A DNA stretch of 45,027 nucleotides. Source: Trichomonas tenax (Eukaryota; Parabasalia; Trichomonadida; Trichomonadidae). A program made the translations under genes and the position numbers. The notes beneath the pieces were generated by a model. That model was not told where the DNA came from, searched no databases, and saw only the letters and a program-made list of their open reading frames with translations. Positions 29,073 to 40,900 of this stretch are shown here, one piece after another (positions within the stretch are counted from its first letter, which is position 1; every line of letters starts with the position of its first letter). The stretch is taken from positions 1 to 45,027 of the forward strand of contig JALKBU010000366.1 in assembly GCA_023091735.1 (NCBI GenBank), written 5' to 3'.

Positions 29073-30035
29073 TCGATTATTTCTAATTCGATCAATGGCA
29101 GTCTCAGAATCGATCTATTCGGATTCGATGACGTCAATTTCTATCTTTACAGACTATCAAACAACTTCTTAAAACCTCACTCACGAAACAGTTATATTTT
29201 CTCATCCGATTTCATCCATCTTCAGCAGCATGGCTGCATCTCATTGAACAATATTGACCAGAACGTTATCATCACGAACTGCTTCTTCTCATTTTGCTCT
29301 TCTCTTTATAACGGTGTTGCAATCAACTTCGAAAGCAATGGCATTCTCTATTGCTGTAAGCTATTTGCTTTATCACTAGAGATTTTAACTTCAGGAAAAT
29401 TTGGAATTATGATTTATCAAAAATCCTCAAATTTTAGTAAAATTAATGATGTATCTATTTTCAATTGTGGATATAGTCTTAAATCTGAAATAATGATTTT
29501 TAAGACACAAGGAACAATCGATATTTTGAGAACAAATACCTCAAATTGCTTATCTGTAAGCGATGCAGCAATATACACAAAACAATCAAAAGCCATAATC
29601 GATCATTCATTAATCATCGCAGTAAAATCTATCGCAAGATGGGCTATAATTTCGTTTGAAAAGAACATCGGTAATTTGACAAAGTCCAACATTATCAATT
29701 GCAGTCAAGCAAGCATTCGTTATGGACTCATTTTCTCGTTGGAATCAAATATGAAAGTATTAAATTGCATATTTTGTGACAATCCTGTTACAAACAATAC
29801 ATTTAGTGTAAGCGGAGGAAGCATGGAAATAGTTTTGTGTTATTTTGATCCTTCTCCAACATTTATAGGTGATGGATACAAAACATCGGAAATGTCAACA
29901 AATCAGTTTGAAAACAATCTTTCTTTTGCAACCATTGATGTTCCTCCTTTCCTTTTCAAACCATGTACAGCAGTGATTCAATACCAACCAAATTATCTTA
30001 AGCTATCAATATTAATAATTATTTACAGCGATTGA
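29073..30035 (+). pseudogene. Beta-helix-like surface protein fragment without start
   Basis: The frame is open from just after TGA 29070-29072 to TGA at 30033-30035 (about 320 codons), but there is no ATG before the middle. The text has the repeated short-strand pattern of right-handed beta-helix proteins, such as NVIITNCFFSFC, ISIFNCGY-like NDVSIFNCGY, SNIINCSQAS and MKVLNCIFCDN, with regularly spaced Asn-Cys. This matches a large trichomonad surface-protein family. It lacks the signal peptide, and its end (YLKLSILIIIYSD) looks like the beginning of a membrane helix cut short. It is best read as truncated at both ends. Confidence 0.55.
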
Positions 30036-30748
30036 TTGAATGATTAATCAAGTTACAGTTTAAGTAATTGATAATTTTTTTTAAACATGATGTAATTTTT
30101 ATTATGAATTTCAGTTTATGATGTTTTACAGTCTCTGTTTATCCATTCTTAGATTGTAGAAATTGAACGATCTCAGGATGATTCAGTTCAATAGCAATTG
30201 ATAACAGAGTCTTAAATGATAAAGAAGATCAAATATCATTGATTGATTTCATATAATAATGATTTACAAATTAGATCGATGCATTTTATATAATATACCC
30301 TTGTGCATATAATTTTTTGGTTTGCAACTAGGTGACCTGTATGCATTTCCGGCCTCCATATGCATATAGGTTTTCATATATATATGTAAAATTCCTATGC
30401 ATATAAGGCACATAATTGCACATGAAATCCAATTTGCACATAGCACAAATCAGAACACAATTATGGCAGAATGTACTTTTTTTGCATAATCATGATTATT
30501 ATTGCTATAATGATGTTAAACAAAGAACTAATAAAATGATTTTTTTAAAGTTTAGCAAAAATATCTAAGTTAGCAAAAATAAAATATTTTGCATTTCATG
30601 AGGAAATGTCTAAGTCAGAATAATAATACTCTTTAATGTTGATTCGTTCAAAAAATGACTTAAAATATACATATACATTAGAAAAAAATTAGTGTATCTA
30701 TTAGTATTTCGATTGTTTTACAAATTTTTACCATTATTAATCATTTGA
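30036..30748. other. Gene-free region with ATGCATAT repeats
   Basis: 710 bp with no coding frame. From about 30295 to 30440 words of the type atgcatat/gcacat recur in both orientations (for example near 30357, 30399 and 30415). They create short palindromes such as ctatgcatatagg-like units. Nothing else is recognised. Confidence 0.5.
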
Positions 30749-31869
30749 TCAAATATTTCTATATTTTTTTTTAATCAATACCCTTGCTAAAAGCTGAGCT
30801 GATGGCAATGAGCATAGATCGAGCATTTTATCAACTAAAAGCAATACTGGTTCATCTTCTTCGTTTTCAAAATTGTCAAAATAATTCATGAATATTTTCA
30901 TAATTATATTTTCATGACCTGAAATATCGTCTGGCCGGTGTAAAAAACGTTTCATCAAATGCAAAAATTCAAGCTTCAAATTATACGAGAATCGATTTCT
31001 TATTGCTTTGTAGATAGAATAATTACCTTCTTCGGATGTTACAAAGCGTAAAATATCTGCATTATGTGGTTCGACATTTAAAGCATGCATGAAATGCTCG
31101 ACTATTTAATTTTCAGTATAACAAAACAATTTATGAATCTGATTGATGGTTAAGTGCTCCATGAAATAATGTAGTTCTGACCTTGAGTATGACGAATATT
31201 GCGAGAAATGCTCCAATAAAAGATTTAGAAGATGAGAAAATGCAATTAAGTTTGGTAATACTAGCTCAATGCTTGCATGTAACACATTATGAACATGCAT
31301 TGTATGTTTCCATTAAACTTTTGTGTAATCAAATTACTAAAAATTTGAATTAAAATAGATAAATGCACTTCACTTGAGTAAACAGTTGCGAATTGTTGCT
31401 GGATAATTTCAATGAATGCATTAACATTAAAATAAGATGTATTTGAAAAAGCTAGGAATATTTGCAAACCTGCATGTTTCAATTCGTCTTCAGATGAACT
31501 AAATAATTCAATTGCAGGAGTTATGATATCTAACTCATGAAAATAGACTGTATTCACATCTGAAATTGAAATTAGCTTTCATATAACCAATGAAATTGCA
31601 TGCAACGTGCTTTGATATTACAATCTTTTAATATAAAGTTTGGAAAACAAATCGCTGCAAAACTCTTTCAGACCTAATTCTTGTAGGTGTGCATTTTCAA
31701 TTTTTGGAATTATTTCATTTAGAGAATTGAAATAATCAGTGATTTCCATATCATATGATTCTTCTTGATGTAATCGATGTATAGCATCTATTATGAATTG
31801 TATACGCAAGTTTATAGCTGTATTTGGCTCTTTAACATGCTTCAACAATAATCTATGACGCTGCAGCAT
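30749..31869 (-). pseudogene. Helical-repeat (ARM/HEAT-like) protein, multiply broken
   Basis: Four pieces on the minus strand line up as one protein of about 370 residues. They are 31869-31618, then 31557-31261 in the same frame. After a frameshift near 31280 come 31300-31106 and 31090-30749, also in one frame. Between pieces lie an in-frame TAA (31620-31618), a TGA shortly after, and a TAA at 31108-31106. The sequence is helical (ITPAIELFSSSEDELKHAGL, then QIFLAFSNTSYF), consistent with armadillo- or HEAT-type repeats. The family is not otherwise recognised. At least four lesions make it a definite pseudogene. Confidence 0.65.
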
Positions 31870-32452
31870 TGAACTCTACAATATTACTGTAAGAAACAAC
31901 CAAAATCCAAAAAATAGCTAATGTGTGCCTTACCCACAACCTGTATGTCACATCTGCAACATAATTTTGTTGGAATTACGCTATAATTTTATTAAATAAT
32001 TTTTTGTTTTAGATTCTCGCAATTTAATCATCTTTTTTGCTTTTTACTGGTTCTGTTACTACTATGTGCAAATTCATGGTTCTTTTTACACATTTACAAA
32101 ATTGTAGTAAATTTCCGGGAAAATGCTTTGAAATCGCGTTTTGATTAGAAAAACATGAATAATACAATATATAGAGCAACTTTAATTTTTTTATAAACGT
32201 GCACTATCGAGTTTATTCATGACTAACGGAAAATGATATGACTTTATCAAAATCAAGTTTGAAAATTTTGATAAATTTAAGCATAGTATACAATATAAGA
32301 ATCAAATTATTAATAAAAACAACATAGAAAAATAAATTTCAAAATTTTGTTATAAATAGATAACACATAAGAAGTAATATCCAAAAATCAAAGAAAAACA
32401 AAGATTTGATGTATAAGGGTAAAATTGCCATCAAAAAAGCGGTTTGACAAGG
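31870..32452. other. AT-rich intergenic region upstream of eS30
   Basis: 580 bp with no coding-like frame or repeat. The eS30 core promoter lies at its right end. Confidence 0.5.
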
Positions 32453-32457
32453 CCTTT
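32453..32457 (+). promoter_or_regulatory. CCTTT start-site motif of eS30
   Basis: CCTTT sits 5 nt before the ATG of the ribosomal protein gene. This is the clearest example in the window of the CCTTT (M5) core element known from Trichomonas promoters, because the downstream gene identity is certain. Confidence 0.6.
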
Positions 32458-32462
32458 CCAAA

Positions 32463-32651
32463 ATGGGTAAAGTTCACGGCTCTCTCGCACAAGCAGGCAA
32501 AGTCCGCTCAAACACACCAAAGGTCCCAAAGATGGACAAGCCGAAGGAAGTTCGCGGCCGAGCTCGCCTGAGAAAGATCTACAACCAGCGCTTCCTCGCT
32601 GTTAACCCAGACGCCAAACGCAAGACAGGTCCAAACTGCCAGTCTCAGTAA
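32463..32651 (+). CDS. RPS30: 40S ribosomal protein eS30
   Basis: The 62-residue basic protein starts MGKVHGSLAQAGKVRSNTPK and keeps the eS30 core (GKV-GSLA-AGKV-TPKV, then GRA-R--YN-RF). The length is normal for the mature protein. It begins directly with Met-Gly-Lys-Val, so it is not made as a fusion with a ubiquitin-like (FUBI) domain, as animals do; yeast also has a stand-alone gene. The stop codon is in the string TAAAATAAA, which fits the trichomonad habit of a UAAA polyadenylation signal overlapping or close to the stop. Codon use is richer in GC than the neighbours, as expected for high expression. Confidence 0.95.
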   Translation: MGKVHGSLAQAGKVRSNTPKVPKMDKPKEVRGRARLRKIYNQRFLAVNPDAKRKTGPNCQSQ

Positions 32652-33248
32652 AATAAAAGCTTTATCGACGAAAAATTGAATATCAACGAAAAATTTTTCA
32701 ATATTAAAAATAATATTTTGAAATGTTATCGAATTCGATAAGGAAAGGGTCGTTCGCTGCCACAGAGATGTGTTTCGGTTACTATATAATTTTAGTTTGT
32801 TGAAATATTTTAATGTGACCAATTTAATTATTGATATATTCCTTGATCACATTATACCCTTCAAACTGTATTTATTAACAAATATTTTTTGATTTGCAAT
32901 ATAATACAAACAAAGATTTAATTTATTGTGCAACAACTACATCGATAGTTAAGTGTTAAAATTTGACATGTAAAATCGAATTTAACATTTTCGAATCAAT
33001 ATCGATCATATTGATTGATGAATGGGAATGCACGCAATCAAACTGTGCCTGTACTTTATATCAATGATGACAAACGAAATAATTTTGATATTTTTATTTT
33101 GAAACAATAAAATATCTTAACAAATGAAGAAATCGTTCTTAGAAAACGTAATAATTCTCGAAAATGTATAAATTGCTTCAATCAAAATCAACTTTTGAAA
33201 GATTTAAAGTAGTCGTTTAAACGGTTTTTTTCCAACATAATAAAAAAA
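32652..33248. other. AT-rich intergenic region
   Basis: About 600 bp with no coding-like frame. One TGACATGTAAA copy lies at about 32964-32974, some 270 bp from the next gene. No other structure seen. Confidence 0.5.
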
Positions 33249-34738
33249 ATGGAACTCAGCATTGAAGAGTCAGCGAAAAAAGTTGGTTCGATGATATCCA
33301 ACGACACATTGTTCGATGTCTTCGACGAACTCGAAACGCTTCTTCAAATCCTCTCCGTAGCAGATCTTGACGGAATTCAAGGATCTCACGTCCTGAAAGG
33401 CAGTAAGAAGCACTATGAAACAGACAAGCAATTCGAGATCTTTCGCTCGATGGACGTCAACTTCAAAACAATCAGCGACGCAGAAGTCAACAAATTGTTC
33501 AAATTTATTAATTCTATGTACAAATGCTTCAAATGCAAGGCAATCAAGTCTATATTCAACTTTCAGATGCCATCGAATCTAAGTCAAAAATTCAGCACGA
33601 TTTGGATCTTCTTAAGAGCGAAATTTCCGAATCGAGAAATCTGTTTCAGGAGACAATCTAAACGAAAAACAAAGCAATCAGATCTCTTGAGTCAGAAGTT
33701 TCTCGTTTGAAAAGCGAGAATGAACGTCTTTCATCACAGAGCAGTCGTCTTCCACCTCTCAACAGAAGGAACGAAACAGCAAACAATGAAAATCTGAACA
33801 AAATCTCATTTATCATCGAATGTGCATCATCTGCGAAATCATTTTCGTCTTCAAATTTCATTTCTTTGCTCGACTATTTAACGAAAACTCTCAAGTCAGG
33901 TCTTCCTCTTCCTTCTCCAGAAGACGCGACTATTCTCTTTGGTGCCAAAGACTTCGAGAGCGTTTATTCTTTCATTAATGGTCTTTCATCACGTGGCTAA
34001 ATAGAATTAATTTCATTATGTTGCAAACTCGGACTGAGCAAAGTTCGTAATAAAGATGAATGTACATGTTTACTTTGGGCATGTGTTAATGGAAATCTCA
34101 GACTTGCGAAATCACTTATCGAATGCGGCTGTAATCGAGATTGTGTCGACAGGTTTGGACTTAATGCTCTAATGGAAGCTGTAGGTAATGGTTACACAGA
34201 TGTTGTTCGTTATCTTATTTCTGTTGGATTCGACAAAAATTGGAAGGATGAATCTTCTGAATTCAATGCGATTCTCTTTGCATCACAATTTGTCCATCTT
34301 GATACCGTCAAATATTTCGTTTCCATTCGCTGTGATGTTAACTCAAAAACAAACAGCGGATATTTTGCATCAAAGAATGGACACCTCGAAGTCCTCAAAT
34401 TCCTGCAATCGAAAGGCCTCGAAATTAAGTGGAAAAATAATTCTGGTGATTCTTGCATTCACGGGGCTGCAAGAGGAAACAAAGTCGAAATTCTTGATTA
34501 TCTTCTTTCACATGGAATTGATATCAATGAACGCGGATTTAAGAATTTCACACCTCTTCATCACGCAGTCGATGAATGCCGTTTTGAATCAGTCGAATTC
34601 CTTATCAAACGCGGCGCGAAACTGAATGAACTTGATAATTACAACAGAACTCCATTGGATATGGCGAAGTCGAAAATCTCAGATGATCCAAAATCCGCAC
34701 CAATTCGAGACATTCTTGTCAAACACGGTGCTCAATAA
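33249..34738 (+). pseudogene. Ankyrin-repeat (DUF3447-type) protein, three lesions
   Basis: The ATG at 33249 opens a frame with a helical N-domain that shifts frame near 33510-33523 into a coiled coil (LDLLKSEISESRNLFQETI). An in-frame TAA at 33659-33661 and another at 33998-34000 interrupt it, with coding-like sequence continuing on both sides. The C-terminal half is a clean run of ankyrin repeats: DECTCLLWACVNGNLRLAKS, then GLNALMEAVGNGYTDVVRYL, GDSCIHGAARGNKVEILDYL and FTPLHHAVDECRFESVEFLI. Total coding length would be about 495 residues, the layout common in trichomonad DUF3447/ankyrin proteins. The repeat half is well preserved, so inactivation is recent. Confidence 0.75.
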
Positions 34739-34942
34739 AATCTTTTTTTAATTACGAAAGAAATATTCTAAACATTTTAAACGATATTAATTTCATTGAA
34801 GATTTTTCTTACGCAAATTGTTTTTTCTTAAAAATTGAGTTTCAAAAGAAATTAATTTTTTTTTTCGAAAAAAGTGAAAATGTTAACCTCTTTCTATCAA
34901 ACAAACAAACAAAAAAATTTAATATATCTATAAACAATAAAA

Positions 34943-37900
34943 TTAAGCGTTGGAAGGAGTGACAACAGCGTCCGTTAGTTTCGATTTTTCGTTCGCAGCT
35001 TTGATTTTGTCGGTGACATTCGGACTCAAAACTCCTCTGATCGCTGCCTTCTTCTCGTCTTCTGTGATTCCTTCTTCGTCCAAAACTTCGAGTGTCTTGT
35101 CGTACGTGAACGGGTATTTGATCGTCTTTTCGGATGCATTCTGGGACAGATCGATCGAAGATTCGCTCGTGTGAATGTGAACGCGAGGTCTTAGTCGCGG
35201 TCTGACAACAGGAAGTCTCAAGTTCTTTAATATATCGGATGGATTCTCTTCAACTAGCGACAATGCACCGAGAACTGACATCAATTGCTTCGTTTCGATC
35301 TCTTTCCACATCCTTCTGTTCGCTTCAAGTCTAGAAAGAGATTTTTGTGTGTTCTGAAGGATTCCTGATAAATGCGATGAAAGTTTCGGATCTGTGGAAT
35401 TCTCTAAAGCCGATTTCGCTTTGTCGAGCATCATCCTCTTTCGGTGCTGCTCGTTTGCGATCCTCTGCATCTCAGCTTGCGCGTTCTTGATCCTTCCTAA
35501 CCCTGTAGTCGCCGGTTTTGCAGCACGCTTGAGCCGGTCGATCTCCTTACGCATAGAACTCGTTTCGTCATTCCTCTGATCGAGCTCCTGCAATGCGATG
35601 TCGAAGCGCTGCCGCAGGCTGTCGTATTTGATAGTTGTCTTCCGTGTGGTCTCATCAGACCGCAAGACATCAAGTTTCACTCGCTGCAGCTCCTTCTGGA
35701 GATCTGAAACTCTCAGATTGAGTTCGTCGATCGTTTTGTCCTTATCGTCGATCTCACTTTGCTGTCGAGAGTTCTTTTCCCGCAGCCTCGCGATGATTGA
35801 TTGAATCTCCGAGAAGTTTCCGTGATCTTCCGGCTCTTGCTGAGTCTTCTTCCTGTCGGACCATGTCTCCCGTTGAACAGGAATGACGATAGGAAGGCGA
35901 GGACTGTTCATTGTCGTCTTCGGAAGTTCGTATTGGATTCTGGTGATTCTGACTGTCTCGGAGTCGTCTTCGATGTTTCCGCTTGGCGATGTCTTCGTGA
36001 CTGTGTGGATGACAGGGACGGGGACTCTTCTGTAGTTCGTGAAAGGAGGAGGAGAAGAACCCTTTGGCGACGATGGCATCGTTTGCGGAACTTGTTGGCC
36101 GAGTTTCAAGTTGTCGACGATTGGCTCCAGAACTGGAGGCTTTCCATTAATAAGAAGAGATTTTGTGAACAGTTTGATCGTTGGTCTGTATCTATGCGGC
36201 TGATTTGGAAATGGCTTTTGATGAGATTGAACTTCAACGCCAATAGCGAGTTTAGAATCGTCAATATTCATTGTCGTTCTCGAGATTGATGTTGTCGGTC
36301 TTTGTTTCGTCTTCGGTTGGTTCTTCTTCGGTTCGATGACTGTTGCGACTTTCGTTCTCGATTTACGCTGCCACAGAGGATCGTGGACCTTTTGCACTGC
36401 CTGATTCCCGAAATCTTTGATGTTCACTAAATCCGATTCCTGATGAGATGCGATAATCTCGGATGAAAACTCGTCTTTATCTTCTTCGTTTGACATGTCG
36501 ACCCACTCTTCTTTAGAGTTGTAAAGAGAGGAATCATCGGATTCATCGCAGAGTTCGATTCTGTCGCTGTTCTCTTCATTGACTGGTGTTGCTGTGTTCG
36601 TTGGAATATGAGTCGTGATTTTTTCTTCGACTTTATCGAAGACTTCAGATTTTTGTTCGTCAACTTTCTCTTCAACTTTTGAATCTGATTCTGGTTCTTG
36701 TTCTTTAGATTCTTCAACTGGTGGATTAACTTCTGGAGTTGGCTCTTTGACTTCTTCTTCTGCTTTTTGTTCTTCGTGTTTCTCTTCACGCTTCCTTCGG
36801 ACAAGTTTAAACGTTGTTTGTGTTCCAACCATTGTGTGTGGAACTTTAGATCGATAGAAGTGGCCGAAGCTGTATTTGATTTGGAGGTCTTCTAATTCGT
36901 CTTTAGTTATCTGGATTTCCTTCTTTTGGTTTCGAATGGTATTTTCCAAATCTTGGATTTTACTCAAAAGCTTTTCGTTGTTTCCGATCGCTTCTTCTAA
37001 CTGCATTCTGTTCTTCATTCCAAGTTGCTCGTTCGCAAGCTTCTCTGCTTTCATCGTCTCTAAATCGCTTTCGTGGAACAATGCTTGTTCGTCCCGCTTT
37101 CGAACTTGCTTTTCAAGCGATTCTTTCTCGGCGAGAAGACTTTCGTATCGCTCGGAGTCTGCACGCATCGCTTCTTCCTTCGCTGACAGTTGGTCCTCAA
37201 GTTCGATGCATTTGTTCTTCTGGATGTCCCTGTCTGCTCGCATGGCGTCAACCATAGACTGAATAGTGATAATCTCGGACCGAATAGCAGTAACAGTGTC
37301 AACTGGAGACGAAGGATTGTCGATGTGATGAAGCAATTCTTTCAGCGTCGCAATCTGAGTCTGATACATTTGGATTGTTGATGAGTTAGTTTCTCGTTCT
37401 TCGTCGAGTCTGTTCTTGAGTTTCGCGTAGTTCTGCGTAAACGTAATATTCTTCGCTTGCTCACTTTCAAGCTGAGATTTCGCTTCGTTTAACTCTTTAT
37501 TGAGTTTAGAAAGTTTCTCTTTGAGTTCTGGACTGTCTGTTGCACTCTCTGTCGTCATAGGACTGCTTGCACGTGCCAAAACTGGTTTAATTCCAGCAAT
37601 GAGATTCTGAACTTGAATTCTAATGTTATCAATTGTTTCTTGTGGAACTTTTTCATCAGCTTTGATCTTGTTTTCGATGATGTCGATCTGTTTATTGAGT
37701 TTGTGGTATTGCTGCGAATCAATGTCTGTTAATCCGACTTCAAGACTGTTGACCATCTCCAAAGCTGTTCTTATTTTCTCGATAACAGTCAACTGATCAC
37801 TCTTTTCCTGTCCTGACTGATACAAACTTTGCAATTCTCTTTGTGATCTGTCTATTTCTTGTTGCAATATCGCTTTAGCAGCGTTCATTGAATCATTGGA

Positions 37901-40900
37901 TAATGTTTGAGCTTTCTTCTTAGATTGTCTTAAAACAGTCAAAAGTTGGTGTTGTAAAAGATTAAATTCATCGAGTTGATCTGTGTTCTTCTGTATATTC
38001 TTGTAGCTTTCTTTCATCTGCGAAATGAAACTTGTTTGAGCATCGTTAACTGTTCCCGTGGCCATTAAGAACGATTCGTAAGCGCTGCAGTCACTTCTTA
38101 ATGTTTCTACGATATCTTCTTCGTTCTTTCTGTATTCGTTGATGAATCTCATGTTTGCGGCCATCAATTGGATCGATTTAGTGAATGGATCATCAATTTC
38201 ATTCGATTCATTCAAGTCTACTTCGATCTTTGTGATGTTTGCACGCTGACTTGGATCACGCGGTGGCTTTTCTTCTTTAGAAGGCTTTTCTGGCTGTTTT
38301 ACTTCTTTCTGTGACTCCTGTTTTTGCAATTGGAACTGTGTTTCAGTTAAAGCTCTTTGTTTCTCGAGTAATGAATTTTGTGATAATTCTCTTTCTTTTG
38401 CAAGTCTGTTCTCGTTCTGTACAGCGATTCTATAGGCAGCCTCGAGCTTTCTAAACTGCGAAGAAAGCTGTTCCATGTCTTGTTTATATGAATTGATTTG
38501 GATGTCTCTTGTTTGGATCTCTTTCGCTTGTCTTTCACGTTCAGCGACGAGTTCTGGATCAATAAACACAATCTTAGAGTTAATCTCCATGAATCTCTCG
38601 TAAGCGTCATTGTGGACATGTGAAGGAACAAGACTTAAGTGAACTGTGATTCCTGGAACGAAGTAACCGTCGAATGTCGCGATATATCTATCACCGTTGT
38701 ATCTTATGATTCTCGCTGCTGCTTGTTGCTGCATAGAAACTAATCTCTGCATAACACCGAAGTGGAATGAATCGGAAATGTAAAGCTGCGCTTTCTCTTC
38801 GATTTTAACGGATTTGCGACTTCTCTGCGATTTAATTGAAACAACATCAGAATATTCAGATTCTTCTTCAACGGGATGCTCAGATTTTGCCGATCTCGCT
38901 GATTTCTGGATGAAAAATGGATTGTTGATATAAGTAATCTCCGGTTTTCTCCATTTATCTGTTGTGTCTGGAGCTTTGTTGAAAACTTGCATCAACTGCA
39001 AAGTGAATCTTGGAACTTTGTCGATCTGTCTAAATATCGAACGCTCGAGAAACACAGAAGGAGAAATAGAGATTTGCGCGCGCCCATTGACTTTAGGTGC
39101 ATCAGCGAGATCACTTGCTCTTGCAACAGTTTTGACAGTCAATGTTCTCGCGGATGTATTCGGAGATTGTGTTGTCGATGGCTGTTTTTCTTCTTTCTGG
39201 TCTGATTTGATGTATGGCATCTTAAGGGTTGGATGCGCTTTGACGACGACTTTTCCGCCAACTAATTGAGGTAACGAAGGAGTTGATCGCGAAGGAGAAA
39301 CTTCGATGTCTGAAGGAATAGAAAGAGAATTCGACAATTTCATTTCGTGATGAACATTTTGGAGTTCTTCGAGATGAAGAGTGACGGGTTTAAGGACATT
39401 GTCGACTTTCACCATATCATCTGTTGCATTGAGATTGAACATCTCGAATGTCTGTGATGGCTCCAAAACTGTTGGCTGCTTCTGAAGAGATGCTCCTGAG
39501 AAAATAAACTGTGGTGTCGATCTCATTAACGAGAAAGTGTGTGATTTCAGTGTTATTGGTTCTTCTACTGGTGCTGGTTCGAATTGGAATGCGTCCTCTT
39601 CTTCGCTCTTCTCTTCTTCATCTTCTTTCTTCGGTTCTTCGTTCGTTAGCGGAGGTTCAACGATTTCGATCGGTGGTTTCTCTTCTATTTGTTCTGGAGC
39701 TGTTATTTCGAGCTTAGAAGGCTCCACAACAGGCTTTGGAAGCTCTTCCACTGGTTTTGGAGGCTGTTCAATCTTTTCTATTTTAAGAGGAGAAACTTCA
39801 TTGACAATTGCTGGTTTTCTCTTCGATGGTTTAATGGAAACAATGACTTCAGTGAATTTAGTGCCAAGGAAAGCTCCTCTTAACTTCATTTCTGCTTTAT
39901 AGTGCTCTATCAATGCATCTTTGACTTGAATTTCGCTCCTTAAATTGTCTTCGAGTTCTTTCATCGCTTTCGCTTGTGCCAATTGATCTCCTTTTTGCAG
40001 ACTTTCGTAATACTTGGTTCTGTTTCTCAGTGTCTCGAGTTCTTCAGCACCTGCGGAATCCATTCCTATCTTCTGAAGCAAATCGTCTCTTTCGTTTTTG
40101 AGTTTAGTGATGTTTTCTGTAAGTAACCGCATTCTTTCATTTGCGTCATTCAAACTGATCAATTCTTCATTTTCTGCGTCTGCTTCTTCCAATTGATCAT
40201 TCATCTTCTGGACAGTGTTCGAAATACTGTCCAAAGCCTGAGCGAGAGACATTGTATCTTCTCCTTCAGCGACAATTTTTGCAATTGATTCCTGAACTTT
40301 TAGAAGAATCCTCCTTAAATCAATTTGGTTCTTTACTGTCATTGCGTCGATCTTATTCTCATAGAAGTTCTTCTGTTTAGTCAATACCCACTCGCTTTGG
40401 CTTTCTAAGTCTTCCTTTAGGGTCTTAACTTTCTGATTATAGTTCTCCATCAATCGTTTTAGTTCTGCAGGATCTGCGCGAGGAATTATTGCAGTAAATG
40501 TCATTTTTTGTTTGTCACCTTCAGGAGCTTCGAGGCCGTAACGAGCTCTGAGATTTCCAAGTTCTAAATCTTGTTCTTTCACGCGCGTTTGCAATTTTGC
40601 ATTTTCTGATTCCAAAATTTTCATGTCGTCGGAATATTTCTTTGTTTCTTCGAGCAATTGCTTTTGGTATTGATCATCCATCTCTATTCTCATCTTAGAG
40701 ATCTCGTAATCGATTGATTGCTGTGTGTTGATGATTTCCGTTTCGTGATTTTGATTTATTATTCTTATTCTGTTCTGGAACTGTCTTTGTTCTAAAGAAA
40801 GTTTTCCACTCCACGAACGAACCATTGTTTCCATGTTTTCATCGTATTTCTGCTTCTGTTCCGCCAATTTCTTTTCATATTCATCGATAATTGATTTAAG

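Noticed and set aside
36427..37262. Several 80-130-codon frames on both strands inside the giant coiled-coil gene
   Set aside because: All are shadows of the 2458-residue frame, whose codon pattern is coherent throughout.
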